Below, piece by piece: positions 23,134-32,058 of a stretch of DNA of 64,000 bases. Source of the DNA: Nonomuraea guangzhouensis (lineage in GTDB: Bacteria; Actinomycetota; Actinomycetes; Streptosporangiales; Streptosporangiaceae); assembly GCF_019396345.1 (NCBI RefSeq), contig NZ_JAHKRM010000010.1, positions 335,267-399,266 on the forward strand. The letters are read 5' to 3'. The notes under the pieces were generated by a model. That model was not told where the DNA came from. It saw nothing but the letters and a program-made list of their open reading frames with translations, and did no database searches. The translations under genes were made by a program, and so were the position numbers. The first letter of the stretch is position 1. Every line of letters starts with the position of its first letter.

Positions 23134-24465
23134 CTAGGGCAACACCAGCAGGACGATCCCGCCCGCCACCCCGAACGCCAAGGACGCCACGGCGATGACC
23201 GGTGCGAGCCACCCCCGAGCCGATCCCCCTTCGCCCTCCCTGGCGAAGACCGGCCGGATCCAGCGCAGGTAGTAGAAGACACTGGCCACCGTGTTCACCG
23301 CCACCACCACGGCCAGCCAGGCATGACCGCCGTCCCAGGCCGCCGCGAAGACGAGCAGCTTCCCCACGAACACCCCGGTCGGCGGCGTGCCGACCAGCCC
23401 CAGCAGGCACACCACCAGCGCGAACGCCGCCCACGGCGACCTCCGGGCCAGCCCCGCGTAGTCCCCGAGCCGGTCGGAGCCCAAGGACACGACCACGGCG
23501 AACGCGCCCAGGTTCGTGATCGCGTACGCGGCCACGTAGTACAGCAGCGCCCACGAGGCGAGCCCGGTACGGCCCGCCATGGCGACCGGCACCAGCAGGT
23601 AGCCGGCCTGGCTGATCGTGGAGTAGGCGAGCAGGCGGCGCACGTTGTCCTGGTGGAAGGCGGCCAGGTTGCCCAGCGTCATGGTGGCCACGGCGAGCAC
23701 CGCGATCAGCGCGGGCTCGTCGAACACCTCGCCGGCCAGCCGGAACAGCGCCACCAGCGCGCCGATCTTCGGCACCGTGGTGACGAACGCGGCCACCGGC
23801 CGGGAGGCGCCCTCGGTGACGTCGGGCACCCAGAAGTGCGCGGGCACGCCCCCTGCCTTGAACAGCAGCCCGGCCAGCAGCAGGATCACGCCCACGACCG
23901 GCGCGTCGAGGCCGGGGTAGGCCGTGGCGCCCGCCGTGCCGTACACGAGGGTGACGCCCGCCAGCATGAGCACGCCGAGGAACGCGCCCATCAGGTAGTA
24001 CTTCAGCGCGGCCTCGGTGCCGGGCGCGTCCTTGCCGAAGCCCGCCAGCGCGTACGCGGGGATGCCGGCCAGCAGGTACGCGGCGACGAGCACGAGCAGG
24101 TCGTCGGCGCCGGCCATGAGGACGGCGCCGAGCGCGGCCAGCAGGAGCAGCGTGTAGACCTCGGTCTCGCGGGGGTGCCCACGGGCCCAGCGGGTGGACA
24201 GGATGATCACGAGCAGGGTGGCGAGCGCGACCGTGGCCCGGGTGACGTTCGTGAGCGGGTCCACGGCGTAAGCGGCGAACGCCATCTTGTCCGGATTTTT
24301 CATGATGACGGCGGTGGCGACCATCGCGCCGGTCAGGGCCAGGCCGCAGATCCAGGCGGCGATCCACTGCCGGTGCCTGGGCAAGAAGAGGCCGGTCAGC
24401 AGGCCCGCCACGGCGCCCAGCAGGATCAGCAGCTCGGGGAGCAGGTCGAGCGGGTTCTCGGTCAT
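23134..24465 (-). CDS. nuoN: NADH-quinone oxidoreductase membrane subunit N (antiporter-like)
   Basis: 443 residues; ATG 24465 overlaps the nuoM stop (ATGA). It is one of the three Mrp-type proton-channel subunits of the complex I membrane arm. About 14 hydrophobic helices are visible. The conserved glutamate/lysine channel pattern is seen in GTEAALKYYLMGAFLGVLML and LLFKAGGVPAHFWVPDV, and the DNVRRLLAYSTISQAGYLL motif is present. It is the last gene of the operon. Confidence 0.92.
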   Translation of the reverse strand: MTENPLDLLPELLILLGAVAGLLTGLFLPRHRQWIAAWICGLALTGAMVATAVIMKNPDKMAFAAYAVDPLTNVTRATVALATLLVIILSTRWARGHPRETEVYTLLLLAALGAVLMAGADDLLVLVAAYLLAGIPAYALAGFGKDAPGTEAALKYYLMGAFLGVLMLAGVTLVYGTAGATAYPGLDAPVVGVILLLAGLLFKAGGVPAHFWVPDVTEGASRPVAAFVTTVPKIGALVALFRLAGEVFDEPALIAVLAVATMTLGNLAAFHQDNVRRLLAYSTISQAGYLLVPVAMAGRTGLASWALLYYVAAYAITNLGAFAVVVSLGSDRLGDYAGLARRSPWAAFALVVCLLGLVGTPPTGVFVGKLLVFAAAWDGGHAWLAVVVAVNTVASVFYYLRWIRPVFAREGEGGSARGWLAPVIAVASLAFGVAGGIVLLVLP

Positions 24466-25910
24466 CGGCTGACCAGGTTCACGATGGCGGCGGAGGCGGG
24501 TTCGATCAGGTCGAGGAGCCAGCGGGGGGCGATGCCGATGATCAGCGACAGGATCAGCAGCGGGGCGATGGCGGCCAGTTCGCGCGGGCATACGTCGGTG
24601 ACCTGCGAGGTGAGCTCGCCGGGGCGGCCCAGGAAGGCGCGCTGCAGGACGCGCAGGAACAGCGCGGCCGTGATGAGGATGCCCACGATGCCCAGCGCAC
24701 CGGAGATCACCGCACCCGCACCGATAACGCCAGTGAAGATCTGAAATTCCGCGACAAATCCGGAAAGGCCGGGGATGCCGAGCGAGCCGAACGCGGCCAC
24801 CGCCATCAGCCCGGTCAGCACCGGCGGCATGCCGCCATATTTGCTGATCTCGTAGCTCTGGGCCCGGTCCCACAGGATGCCGGTGATCAGGAACAGCGCC
24901 CCGGTGAGCAGGCCGTGGCTGACCATCTGGGTGACCGCGCCGCTGACCGCCAGCTCCCTGGCCTGCGTGGGAGCGCTCAGCCCGGCCGCGCCCAACGCCA
25001 GGACGATGTAGCCCATGTGGTTGACGGAGGTGTACGCGATCAACCGCTTCAGGTTCTCCTGGGCCAGGGCGACCAGCGCGCCGTACAGGACTCCGGCGAC
25101 GCCGATCACGATGATCACCCAGGCGTACTCGCGCCACGCCTGCGGCAGCATCGGCATCGCGATCCGGGCGAACCCGTACGTACCCATCTTGAGCAGCACC
25201 CCGGCGAGGATGGCCGAGCCGGCGGCGGGCGCGTCGGTGTGGGCGGGCGGCAGCCAGGTGTGCACGGGGACGGTCGGCGTCTTGATCGCCAGTCCCACGC
25301 CGATCGCGAGCAGGACCAGGGGTCCGGCTTTGGCGGGGTTCGTGGTGAGGTCGACCAGGTCGAAGGTGTGCGGCTCGGCGCCGAGGTACAGGCCGATGAA
25401 GCCGAGGAGCAGGGCCAGGGAGCCGAGGAAGGTGTACAGGAAGAACTTGAGCGCCGAGCGGGCCCGGTCGCCGTGCCCCCAGCCGACGATCACGAAGTAC
25501 ATGCCGACGATCGACAGGTCGAAGAAGACGAAGAACAGCAGCAGGTCGAGCGCCGCGAACAGCCCGATGGAGACCGTCTGCAGGAACAGGAACAACGCCG
25601 CGTACGCCCTGCTCGTCTCCCCCAGCGAGTAGACGGCGCAGACCAGGAACAGCAGCGCGGTCATCGCGATCAGCGGCAGCGACAGCCCGTCGACGCCGAC
25701 GTGATAGCCCGCGCCCACGGACGGCATCCAGCGCAGCCTGGTCTCGTAGCCGATGCCGCCCTCGTAGCCCGTCCACATGGCGACCACCAGGGCCAGCTCC
25801 AGCGAGCAGACGCCGACCCACACCCATCCGGCGGCCTTCCCGCGCGGGAGCACCGCCAGCAGCGCCGCCGCCACCAGGGGGAGGAAGATCACGATATCGA
25901 GCACGCTCAC
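24462..25910 (-). CDS. nuoM: NADH-quinone oxidoreductase membrane subunit M (antiporter-like)
   Basis: 482 residues from GTG 25910, which forms a GTGA overlap with the nuoL stop. Motifs: YHVGVDGLSLPLIAMTALL (discontinuous-helix region), GDRARSALKFFLYTFLGSL, AIKTPTVPVHTWLPPAHTDA and ENLKRLIAYTSVNHMGYIV. It pumps protons through the central hydrophilic axis of the membrane arm. Confidence 0.92.
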   Translation of the reverse strand: MSVLDIVIFLPLVAAALLAVLPRGKAAGWVWVGVCSLELALVVAMWTGYEGGIGYETRLRWMPSVGAGYHVGVDGLSLPLIAMTALLFLVCAVYSLGETSRAYAALFLFLQTVSIGLFAALDLLLFFVFFDLSIVGMYFVIVGWGHGDRARSALKFFLYTFLGSLALLLGFIGLYLGAEPHTFDLVDLTTNPAKAGPLVLLAIGVGLAIKTPTVPVHTWLPPAHTDAPAAGSAILAGVLLKMGTYGFARIAMPMLPQAWREYAWVIIVIGVAGVLYGALVALAQENLKRLIAYTSVNHMGYIVLALGAAGLSAPTQARELAVSGAVTQMVSHGLLTGALFLITGILWDRAQSYEISKYGGMPPVLTGLMAVAAFGSLGIPGLSGFVAEFQIFTGVIGAGAVISGALGIVGILITAALFLRVLQRAFLGRPGELTSQVTDVCPRELAAIAPLLILSLIIGIAPRWLLDLIEPASAAIVNLVSR

Positions 25911-27829
25911 CTCGCCAGCGCGAACACGACGGCCAGCACGATCAGCGCGACGGCGGCCTGGGCGAAATAGGTGTGTACCTGGCCGGTCTGCGGACGCCGG
26001 GCCAGCGTGCCGAGCCGTCCGGCCGCGCCGGCCACCGCCCGGACGAAGCCCTCGATGCCCGACTCGAACGGCCTGCGCGCCAGGCGCGCGGCGGCCATCC
26101 CCAGCCGGGGTACGGCGTTGACGGCGCCGTCGACGACCCGATCGTCGAACCACGCGGCCCCGCCGGCCAGCGCCGTCAACGGCCGCCACACCAGGCCGAC
26201 CGCGGCCTTCTCCAACCACAGCCAACCGGCGAGCAACCCCTGCGGGCCCGGCGTCGCGACCGCCCGATGCCGTGTCGCGACCACCGGAAGTACGGCCCCA
26301 CCCGGCCGGTTCCAGGTCGCGTCCGCCGGAGCTACGCCCTCGCCCGGCACAGCGTCCGGCACAGCGTCCGGCCGGTTCCGGGTCGCGAAGGCGACGGCGA
26401 GCACCACGGCCGCCGCCAGCGTCCCCGAGAGGGCCAGTTCGCCGACGGCCGGATGCGGTCCGGCGCCCGCCAGGACGGGCAGCCCCAGCACGACCGCGCC
26501 CAGCGCGAGCACCGGCAGCGGCAGCCGTTCCAGCAGCCCCACCCTTCGGGTGCCCGGCTGTTCGGTGTCGTCACGGGTGCCCGCGTCGACGGGCCGCCAG
26601 ACGGCCACCAGCGCCTTGGCGGCGTAGGCGGCGCCCAGCAGCGCGCCCGCGAACGCCACCCCGTACAGCGCCGGCTCACGCACCGCCCCGAGCACCGCGT
26701 CCTTGGTCAGCCACAACGACAGCGGCGGCACCCCGGCCAGCGCCAGCGCCCCGATCCCGAACGTGACGCCGACCAGCGGATAGCGCCGCGCGGCCCCGTG
26801 CAGCCCGGTCAGCTCCTTGGTGCCGAGCGCCGCCAGCCACGCCCCGGCCCCGAGGAACAGCAGGCTCTTGACCGCCGCGTGCGCCACCAGCTGCGCCGCA
26901 CCGCCCGGCACCTCCCCCACGCCCGCGCCCAGCACCATGAACCCGATCTGGGCGCAGGTGGAGGCGGCGAGCAGCTGCTTGAGGTCCCGCTGCGCGACGG
27001 CGACGGCCCCGAGCAGCAGCGCGGTCCCCGCCCCGGCCCACGCCACCACCGCCGCCGCCCACCCGGTCGCGGCCAGCAGCGGCTGGAGACGCAGCAGCAG
27101 GTACGCCCCGGCGGCCACCATCGTCGCCGAGTGCAGCAGCGCGGACACCGGACTGGGCCCGGCCATCGCCCGCGACAGCCAGAACGAGAACGGCACCTGC
27201 GCCGACTTGCCCAGCGCCGCCAGCACGATCCCGGCCGCGATCAGATCCCGCCACGGGGCCGGATCGCCGGGCAGTACGGCCAGCGCGAACGCCCCGTCCC
27301 CGTTGCCGGTGGCGGCCAGCACGCCCGCGAAGGCGGCGCCGGCGGCGAAGTACAGGCCGAGGTCGCCCGCCCGGGTGGTGACGAACGCGACCGTCGCCGA
27401 ACGCACCCGCTCGCGGTCGTGCCACCAGTAGCCGATGAGCGCGTACGACATCGCGCCCATGACCTCCCACCCCATGAGCAGCAGCACCAGGTCGGTGGCC
27501 GTCACGGTCAGCAGCATGGCGCCGACGAAGATCAGCATGAGCCCGAAGAACCGCGCCTCGCGCAGCTCCCCGGCGGCGAACACCAGGACGGCCAGCGCCA
27601 CCCCCGCCACGGTCACGACCATCACCGCCGACAGCCCGTCCACGGCCAGCCCGGAGTCGAAGAACAGCCGCGCGCCGACCCGGGGCCGCGCCAGCGCCGC
27701 GTGGCCGGCCAGGCCCAGCGTGGCGACGGCCGTGGTGAGGGCCACCGCCCTGGCGGCCCGCCGTACCAGAAGGAGGACGGCGCCCACGGCGATGGGCAGG
27801 GCGGGCAGCAGCCAGAGGAGGGCGTTCAT
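25907..27829 (-). CDS. nuoL: NADH-quinone oxidoreductase membrane subunit L (antiporter-like)
   Basis: 640 residues, normal length for NuoL. The antiporter core contains LLMGWEVMGAMSYALIGYWW, GKSAQVPFSFWLSRAMAGPS and SALLHSATMVAAGAYLL. A long C-terminal extension ends in a final transmembrane helix (AAVALIVLAVVFALAR), consistent with the lateral helix that braces the membrane arm. The ATG at 27829 overlaps the nuoK stop. Confidence 0.92.
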   Translation of the reverse strand: MNALLWLLPALPIAVGAVLLLVRRAARAVALTTAVATLGLAGHAALARPRVGARLFFDSGLAVDGLSAVMVVTVAGVALAVLVFAAGELREARFFGLMLIFVGAMLLTVTATDLVLLLMGWEVMGAMSYALIGYWWHDRERVRSATVAFVTTRAGDLGLYFAAGAAFAGVLAATGNGDGAFALAVLPGDPAPWRDLIAAGIVLAALGKSAQVPFSFWLSRAMAGPSPVSALLHSATMVAAGAYLLLRLQPLLAATGWAAAVVAWAGAGTALLLGAVAVAQRDLKQLLAASTCAQIGFMVLGAGVGEVPGGAAQLVAHAAVKSLLFLGAGAWLAALGTKELTGLHGAARRYPLVGVTFGIGALALAGVPPLSLWLTKDAVLGAVREPALYGVAFAGALLGAAYAAKALVAVWRPVDAGTRDDTEQPGTRRVGLLERLPLPVLALGAVVLGLPVLAGAGPHPAVGELALSGTLAAAVVLAVAFATRNRPDAVPDAVPGEGVAPADATWNRPGGAVLPVVATRHRAVATPGPQGLLAGWLWLEKAAVGLVWRPLTALAGGAAWFDDRVVDGAVNAVPRLGMAAARLARRPFESGIEGFVRAVAGAAGRLGTLARRPQTGQVHTYFAQAAVALIVLAVVFALAR

Positions 27830-28131
27830 TCCTTGAGGTCTCCGGCGTCGTCCGTCGTGTCCACGTCGCGCGCCCGGAAGATCGCGGTCACCACGGCGAA
27901 CCCCATCGCCATCTCCAGCGCCATCACGGTCACGGCGACGAGGACCAGCACCTGACCGTCGGCGTTCTGGGGGGCGACGTAGTACCAGAAGGCCCCGCCG
28001 GCCACGATCAGACCGTTGATCATGAGTTCGAGGCCCATCATGAGCATGACGATCGACTGCTGGGACAGCGCGCCGTACAGGCCCACCGCGAAGAGCGCGG
28101 CGGCCAGCAGCAGGAAGCCCTGGAGTGTCAT
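27826..28131 (-). CDS. nuoK: NADH-quinone oxidoreductase membrane subunit K
   Basis: 101 residues, the usual size, with three transmembrane helices (FLLLAAALFAVGLYGALSQQ; IVMLMMGLELMINGLIVAGG, with the conserved membrane Glu in MGLELM; VLVLVAVTVMALEMAMGFAV). Overlaps nuoJ and nuoL by four bases on each side. Confidence 0.92.
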   Translation of the reverse strand: MTLQGFLLLAAALFAVGLYGALSQQSIVMLMMGLELMINGLIVAGGAFWYYVAPQNADGQVLVLVAVTVMALEMAMGFAVVTAIFRARDVDTTDDAGDLKE

Positions 28132-28625
28132 CGGTCGTAGCGCCCCCTGTGCGTGGCGAGCACCACGGTGGAGATCATCGTGGCCAGGATCGCCACGCCG
28201 ATGACCATCATCACGAGCATCTTCGGCCCCATGATCGACAGGCCGAGCGCGTGGGTGGGATCGCCGCCCGGACGTTCCTTCGCGGCCGGCCAGGGGGTGA
28301 GCAGCGCCCCCGCCGCCAGCAGCACGAACGCGGCCCCGGCGATGATCGCGGCGGCCCGGTTGTTGTGCACCATCTTCATCGGCATCAGCCCCGCCGGGTT
28401 CATCATGTACATGATCATGAAGATCGCCATGATCATCATTTCCATGACCATCATCAGCACGATCAGCACGCCGAGGTAGCGCAGGTCGATCAGCAGGAAC
28501 GTACCGCCGACGGCCAGCAGCGACGCGAGCAGCGCGAACGTCGCCCGCGCCATCGAGTCCACCACGAACACCATGACCCCGGCCGCCACCGCCACCACGG
28601 CGAGAACCCAGAAGGCGACGCTCAT
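28128..28625 (-). CDS. nuoJ: NADH-quinone oxidoreductase membrane subunit J, methionine-rich
   Basis: 165 residues from ATG 28625, overlapping the nuoH stop. It has five predicted helices with the usual NuoJ layout, including DSMARATFALLASLLAVGGT and the RYLGVLIVL turn. Residues 58-85 contain 13 methionines (M58 to M85, including MEMMIMAIFMIMYMM), far more than in standard NuoJ. The same operon also encodes a Met/His-rich linker two genes upstream. Confidence 0.88.
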   Translation of the reverse strand: MSVAFWVLAVVAVAAGVMVFVVDSMARATFALLASLLAVGGTFLLIDLRYLGVLIVLMMVMEMMIMAIFMIMYMMNPAGLMPMKMVHNNRAAAIIAGAAFVLLAAGALLTPWPAAKERPGGDPTHALGLSIMGPKMLVMMVIGVAILATMISTVVLATHRGRYDR

Positions 28626-29542
28626 GGCAGCACCACGATCCCGACCACGAGCAACTGGGCCAGCATGAGCGGGATCAGCACCATCCAGGAGAAGTCCATG
28701 AACCGATCCATCCGCACGGCCGGCAGCCGATGCTTGGCCACGACCAGCGGGACCAGCACCGCGACGGTCTTGACCAGCGTCCACGCCCAGGCCGGCAGCA
28801 GCGGCCCCGCGCCGCCCCCGAGGAACAGGGGCACAGCCGCGGCGGCGGCCACCACGAGCACCGCGTACCGTCCGGCCAGGAACAGCAGCCGATCGGCACC
28901 GGCCAGCTCGGCGGGCACTCCCCCGGCGAGGTCACGGCCGAGCGGCTGCCCCATCGGCCCCCAGAACGCCATGGCCAGCGCCGAGACCAGGTAGACGAGG
29001 AAGGCGACGGGCATCCAGACGGCGTACCAGAGGTCGTGCTGCGCCTGGACGATGCCGGTCATCCGCAGCGACCCCGCGCCCAGGGCGACGGTGATCAGGG
29101 CGAACATGTGCGGCAGCTCGTACGCCAGCCCTTGGACGACGTAGCGGTAGCCGCCGATCAGCGGATACACGGAGTTGGCGCCCCAGCCGATCAGCCAGAG
29201 GGCCGGCCAGACGCACACCTCCATGGCGTTGAACCACACGACCCCGACGTCCAGGTCCACCACCGGCGCCCCGCCGAGGGGCAGCACGGCGGCGGCCAGC
29301 ACGGGGGCCAGGAGCAGCGTCAGGAGGCCGATGCGGGTGAGCAGGGCGTCGGGCAACAGCGTCAGGCGCCGCTGCTGCACCAGCAACCGGGCCACCTCCC
29401 GCAACGGCCCGGGCTGTTGTGGCGGCGGTCCCGGATGCCGCGACCGCGGGGGTGAGCCCAGGCGGGCGTCGAATGCCGCAGCACCCCATATGAGCGCCGC
29501 CAGTGCGGCGGCCAGCCCGAGGACCGCACCGGGCTCAGCCAT
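28622..29542 (-). CDS. nuoH: NADH-quinone oxidoreductase membrane subunit H
   Basis: 306 residues; ATG 29542 overlaps the preceding gene by 8 bp. NuoH joins the membrane arm to the quinone site. Recognisable features are the eight-helix pattern, WGANSVYPLIGGYRYVVQGL (the helix 5-6 acidic-loop region, with RYVVQGLAYELP), and MDFSWMVLIPLMLAQLLVVG at the C-terminus. It is somewhat short. The canonical NuoB/D/I partners that would complete the quinone chamber are not encoded nearby. Confidence 0.88.
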   Translation of the reverse strand: MAEPGAVLGLAAALAALIWGAAAFDARLGSPPRSRHPGPPPQQPGPLREVARLLVQQRRLTLLPDALLTRIGLLTLLLAPVLAAAVLPLGGAPVVDLDVGVVWFNAMEVCVWPALWLIGWGANSVYPLIGGYRYVVQGLAYELPHMFALITVALGAGSLRMTGIVQAQHDLWYAVWMPVAFLVYLVSALAMAFWGPMGQPLGRDLAGGVPAELAGADRLLFLAGRYAVLVVAAAAAVPLFLGGGAGPLLPAWAWTLVKTVAVLVPLVVAKHRLPAVRMDRFMDFSWMVLIPLMLAQLLVVGIVVLP

Positions 29543-30773
29543 GGAACGCCTCCCGGGGGAGCTGGTCGAGATCGGGGTCGAGACCGGCCACGATCAGGCG
29601 GGCGGCGGCCAGCTCGGCTCCGTCCAGCAGCCGGGGAAGCACGTCCAACGCCGCCACCGACGACCGCTCTCCCACGGGGCCTCTGGGTCCGTCGTCCCCG
29701 ACGAGCGGCGTCGGGTCGTCCAGCGCGTCCAGGGCGGCTCCGGTGCGGTCCAGCCACCAACGCAGCCGACCCAGCACGTCTCCCTCCGGCGAGACGACGG
29801 CTCCCGCGTCGGGGCCCGCGCGAGGTCGCACAGCGTCTTCCGCGTCAGGCTCCTCGCCGAGTCCCATGCTGAGTCCCACGTCGCGGAGCATCCAGGCGAG
29901 GATCCTCGACCGCCGCACCCGCCGGGCGAACCGGGCGTGATCACGGCTCAGGTCGGCTCGGGAGTCCTGCGCCAACGTACGGTCCCGCAGCCATCTGGCG
30001 TGCAGGGCAGCCGAGGGCCACCCGGCCACGGCCAGTAGCCGCCCCAGGCTGTCGAGGTGCGACGCGGCCCTGCGCCGCTCCGCCTCGCCCCGCGTCACCG
30101 CCGCCCGCCCCTCCGACGCGGCCACCCAGGGCTCATCCCAGAAACTCACCCCACCCGCGACTCCGCCCACCACCCGTACGGTCGCCCGCTGGATCACGTC
30201 ACCCTGGAGCACCGTCTCCACGACCAGCCCGCTGGGCCAGTCGACGAGCACGGGCCCCAGCGGGACGTGCAGCCGGTCGAGCTTGAGCCCGTCCCGATCC
30301 GGCCCCCGCTCAGCCATGGCCACCCCACCTGGACTCCCCATGTGATGCTCATGCCCACCGGCCCCCATGTCCCCATGCATCCCGCCGTGGTCCATCCCGC
30401 TGTGGTCCATCCCGCCGCGATCCGTCGGCTCCTGCGGCCAGGACCGCGACTGCCGCCCGGCCGCGTCGCGACGCTGGCCGGGCTCATCCCCCAGCGCCAC
30501 CACCGCACCGTCCAACGCCCCCGCGACCACCTCGGGCGTGGCCTCCGACGGCAGCTCCACGAACGCCCGAGGACTCACGACACCCTCCCAGACGACCCGT
30601 ATCGCCTCCGCCAGCTCCTCCCCCGGCACGCCGCACACCACCACCAGGCTCGCCTCCCCCGGCGACAGGGCGACGGCCCACCCCCGGCGCGCCACCTCCG
30701 CTTCCACCAGCAGCCGCGTACGCGTCCCGTACACCCCGGCGACAACCAGCGGCCGCACGGACGCCCGCCGCAT
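29535..30773 (-). CDS. NuoB/NuoD-like fused protein with Met/His-rich linker, probably not a redox enzyme
   Basis: 412 residues from ATG 30773; GTG 30794, with a GGGAGGGG site, is an alternative that overlaps nuoA. Residues 9-75 follow the NuoB/hydrogenase-small-subunit pattern (VALSPGEASLVVVCGVPGEE, then SPRAFVEL) but lack the iron-sulphur cysteines. Residues 121-145 are a metal-binding-like segment (GGMDHSGMDHGGMHGDM, GGHEHHM). Residues 165-200 resemble the start of NuoD or hydrogenase large subunits (LDRLHVPLGPVLVDWPSGLV). The remaining helical region has no catalytic signature. It occupies the slot between nuoA and nuoH where nuoB-C-D-I belong. Family assignment is inference from pattern and position. 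Confidence 0.6.
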   Translation of the reverse strand: MRRASVRPLVVAGVYGTRTRLLVEAEVARRGWAVALSPGEASLVVVCGVPGEELAEAIRVVWEGVVSPRAFVELPSEATPEVVAGALDGAVVALGDEPGQRRDAAGRQSRSWPQEPTDRGGMDHSGMDHGGMHGDMGAGGHEHHMGSPGGVAMAERGPDRDGLKLDRLHVPLGPVLVDWPSGLVVETVLQGDVIQRATVRVVGGVAGGVSFWDEPWVAASEGRAAVTRGEAERRRAASHLDSLGRLLAVAGWPSAALHARWLRDRTLAQDSRADLSRDHARFARRVRRSRILAWMLRDVGLSMGLGEEPDAEDAVRPRAGPDAGAVVSPEGDVLGRLRWWLDRTGAALDALDDPTPLVGDDGPRGPVGERSSVAALDVLPRLLDGAELAAARLIVAGLDPDLDQLPREAFHG

Positions 30774-30784
30774 CAGCCACCCGC

Positions 30785-31120
30785 TCAAACCCACCGGAAC
30801 GCCCCCTCCCGCCACGCGTAGACGACCCCGACCATCAGCAACCCGAGGAACGCGAACATCTCCACCAGCGCCACACCGCCCACCTCGGCCACCACCAGCG
30901 CCCACGGGTACATGAAGATCATTTCCATGTCGAAGGCGAGGAAGACGAGCGTCACCGCGTACCAGCGAACATGAAACCGGGACAGCGCGTGCTCCCGAGG
31001 CAGCCCACCCGACAGGTACGGCCCCACCCGCAACGTCCCCCGGGGCGCGACGACCAGCGAAACGGCGTACACCCCGGCCACACCCACGACGACAAGGGCC
31101 ACCAGAAGGAACGTTTGCAT
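30785..31120 (-). CDS. nuoA: NADH-quinone oxidoreductase membrane subunit A
   Basis: 111 residues with three transmembrane helices. It has the typical central stretch RFHVRWYAVTLVFLAFDMEM, with the conserved FDxE that faces the quinone chamber, then IFMYPWALVV. It is the first gene of the leftward complex I operon. The gap 31121-31262 upstream presumably holds the operon promoter, though no clear -10/-35 was found there. Confidence 0.9.
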   Translation of the reverse strand: MQTFLLVALVVVGVAGVYAVSLVVAPRGTLRVGPYLSGGLPREHALSRFHVRWYAVTLVFLAFDMEMIFMYPWALVVAEVGGVALVEMFAFLGLLMVGVVYAWREGAFRWV

Positions 31121-31262
31121 CGATCACACCCCAGCCATCTACCAAGCGCGGTAGTGAGCACTCCAGAGGCGATACCCAGCCATGGAGAAACTACCGTAAA
31201 TAGTAGATAGCCCCTCAGTACTCGTCGATCAGGGCCGCATCACCACACGCCTGCCGGCGTCC

Positions 31263-31901
31263 CTAAGGTCTGCGGGCGAGACCCAGGATGTGGGCCATGG
31301 CCGGCGACTTCGGCGTCGCCTTGTGGACGAACCGGTCGATGTCCTCGATCACGAACCCCGCGCCCCGGATCGCCGCCGCGGTGTCCCGGTTGGGGCGGCA
31401 GTCTCCGGCCATCAGCCGCCACAGCGGGGTGATGAGATCCTGCAGCACGCCCCGGACCGGGTTCGCCGAGCGTACGTGCTCGAAGAAGCGCAGCTCACCG
31501 CCCGGTTTGAGTACTCTGCGTACCTCCGCCAGCACCACGGCCTGGTCGGGGACGGAGCACAGCACCAGCGACACCACGGCCGCGTCGAACGACCCGGCGT
31601 CGTACGGCAGCGCGCCGGCATGCCCCCGGACCACCGTCACGGGCACCGGGGCCGGAGCCGCGGCCCGCTCGGCCAGCGCACGCAGGTGGTCCTCGGGCTC
31701 GACGGCGACGACCTCGCGCACCTGCGGGGGATAGTGCGGGAAGTTCATCCCGTTGCCGGCGCCGACCTCCACCACCCGGCCGCTCAACCCGGACAGCAGC
31801 CGACGCCGCAGCCCGGCCATGCCGTTCCGCTCGGCCTCGGCGCTGAGCCGCTCGTACATGCGGGCGAAGCGCGGATGCTGGAACTCCGAAAGGTCCTGCA
31901 T
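31263..31901 (-). CDS. Class I SAM-dependent methyltransferase (METTL7/UbiE-like)
   Basis: 212 residues. The SAM-binding motif I is VVEVGAGNGMNFPHYP, the acidic loop is VVAVEPEDHLRAL, motif II is FDAAVVSLVLCSVPD, and motif III is RRVLKPGGELRFFEHVRS. The C-terminal part (LWRLMAGDCRPNRDTAAAIR) resembles METTL7-type methyltransferases. Substrate unknown. It lies in the same direction as nuoA with a 142-bp gap, so it may be a separate unit. Confidence 0.85.
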   Translation of the reverse strand: MQDLSEFQHPRFARMYERLSAEAERNGMAGLRRRLLSGLSGRVVEVGAGNGMNFPHYPPQVREVVAVEPEDHLRALAERAAAPAPVPVTVVRGHAGALPYDAGSFDAAVVSLVLCSVPDQAVVLAEVRRVLKPGGELRFFEHVRSANPVRGVLQDLITPLWRLMAGDCRPNRDTAAAIRGAGFVIEDIDRFVHKATPKSPAMAHILGLARRP

Positions 31902-32007
31902 GCCCCCACGCTAGACCGCGCATCGTCCCACCGCGCACCCCAAAGCATCTCATCAGCCACAAGACGGGCGATGGTCCTTGGCCCGACTGACCACTGAAGA
32001 TGACGCG

Positions 32008-32037
32008 GGCCGGAGACGGGAACCCTGCCTCCGGCCC
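32008..32037 (-). terminator. Terminator of the disrupted repeat-protein gene
   Basis: A perfect 9-bp stem (GGGCCGGAG 32008-32016, CTCCGGCCC 32029-32037) with a 12-nt loop, 22 bp downstream of the leftward pseudogene stop at 32059. It is a leftover of the original gene. Confidence 0.55.
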
Positions 32038-32058
32038 CTTACCGCATGGCGGCTCGGT

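Noticed and set aside
24466..25827. Upstream extension of the nuoN frame (897 residues)
   Set aside because: The extension overlaps nuoM in another frame and has low-complexity Arg/Pro content; nuoN starts at 24465 with an ATGA overlap.
31121..31262. Small gene upstream of nuoA
   Set aside because: No open frame with a ribosome-binding site; AT-richer, so treated as a promoter region.
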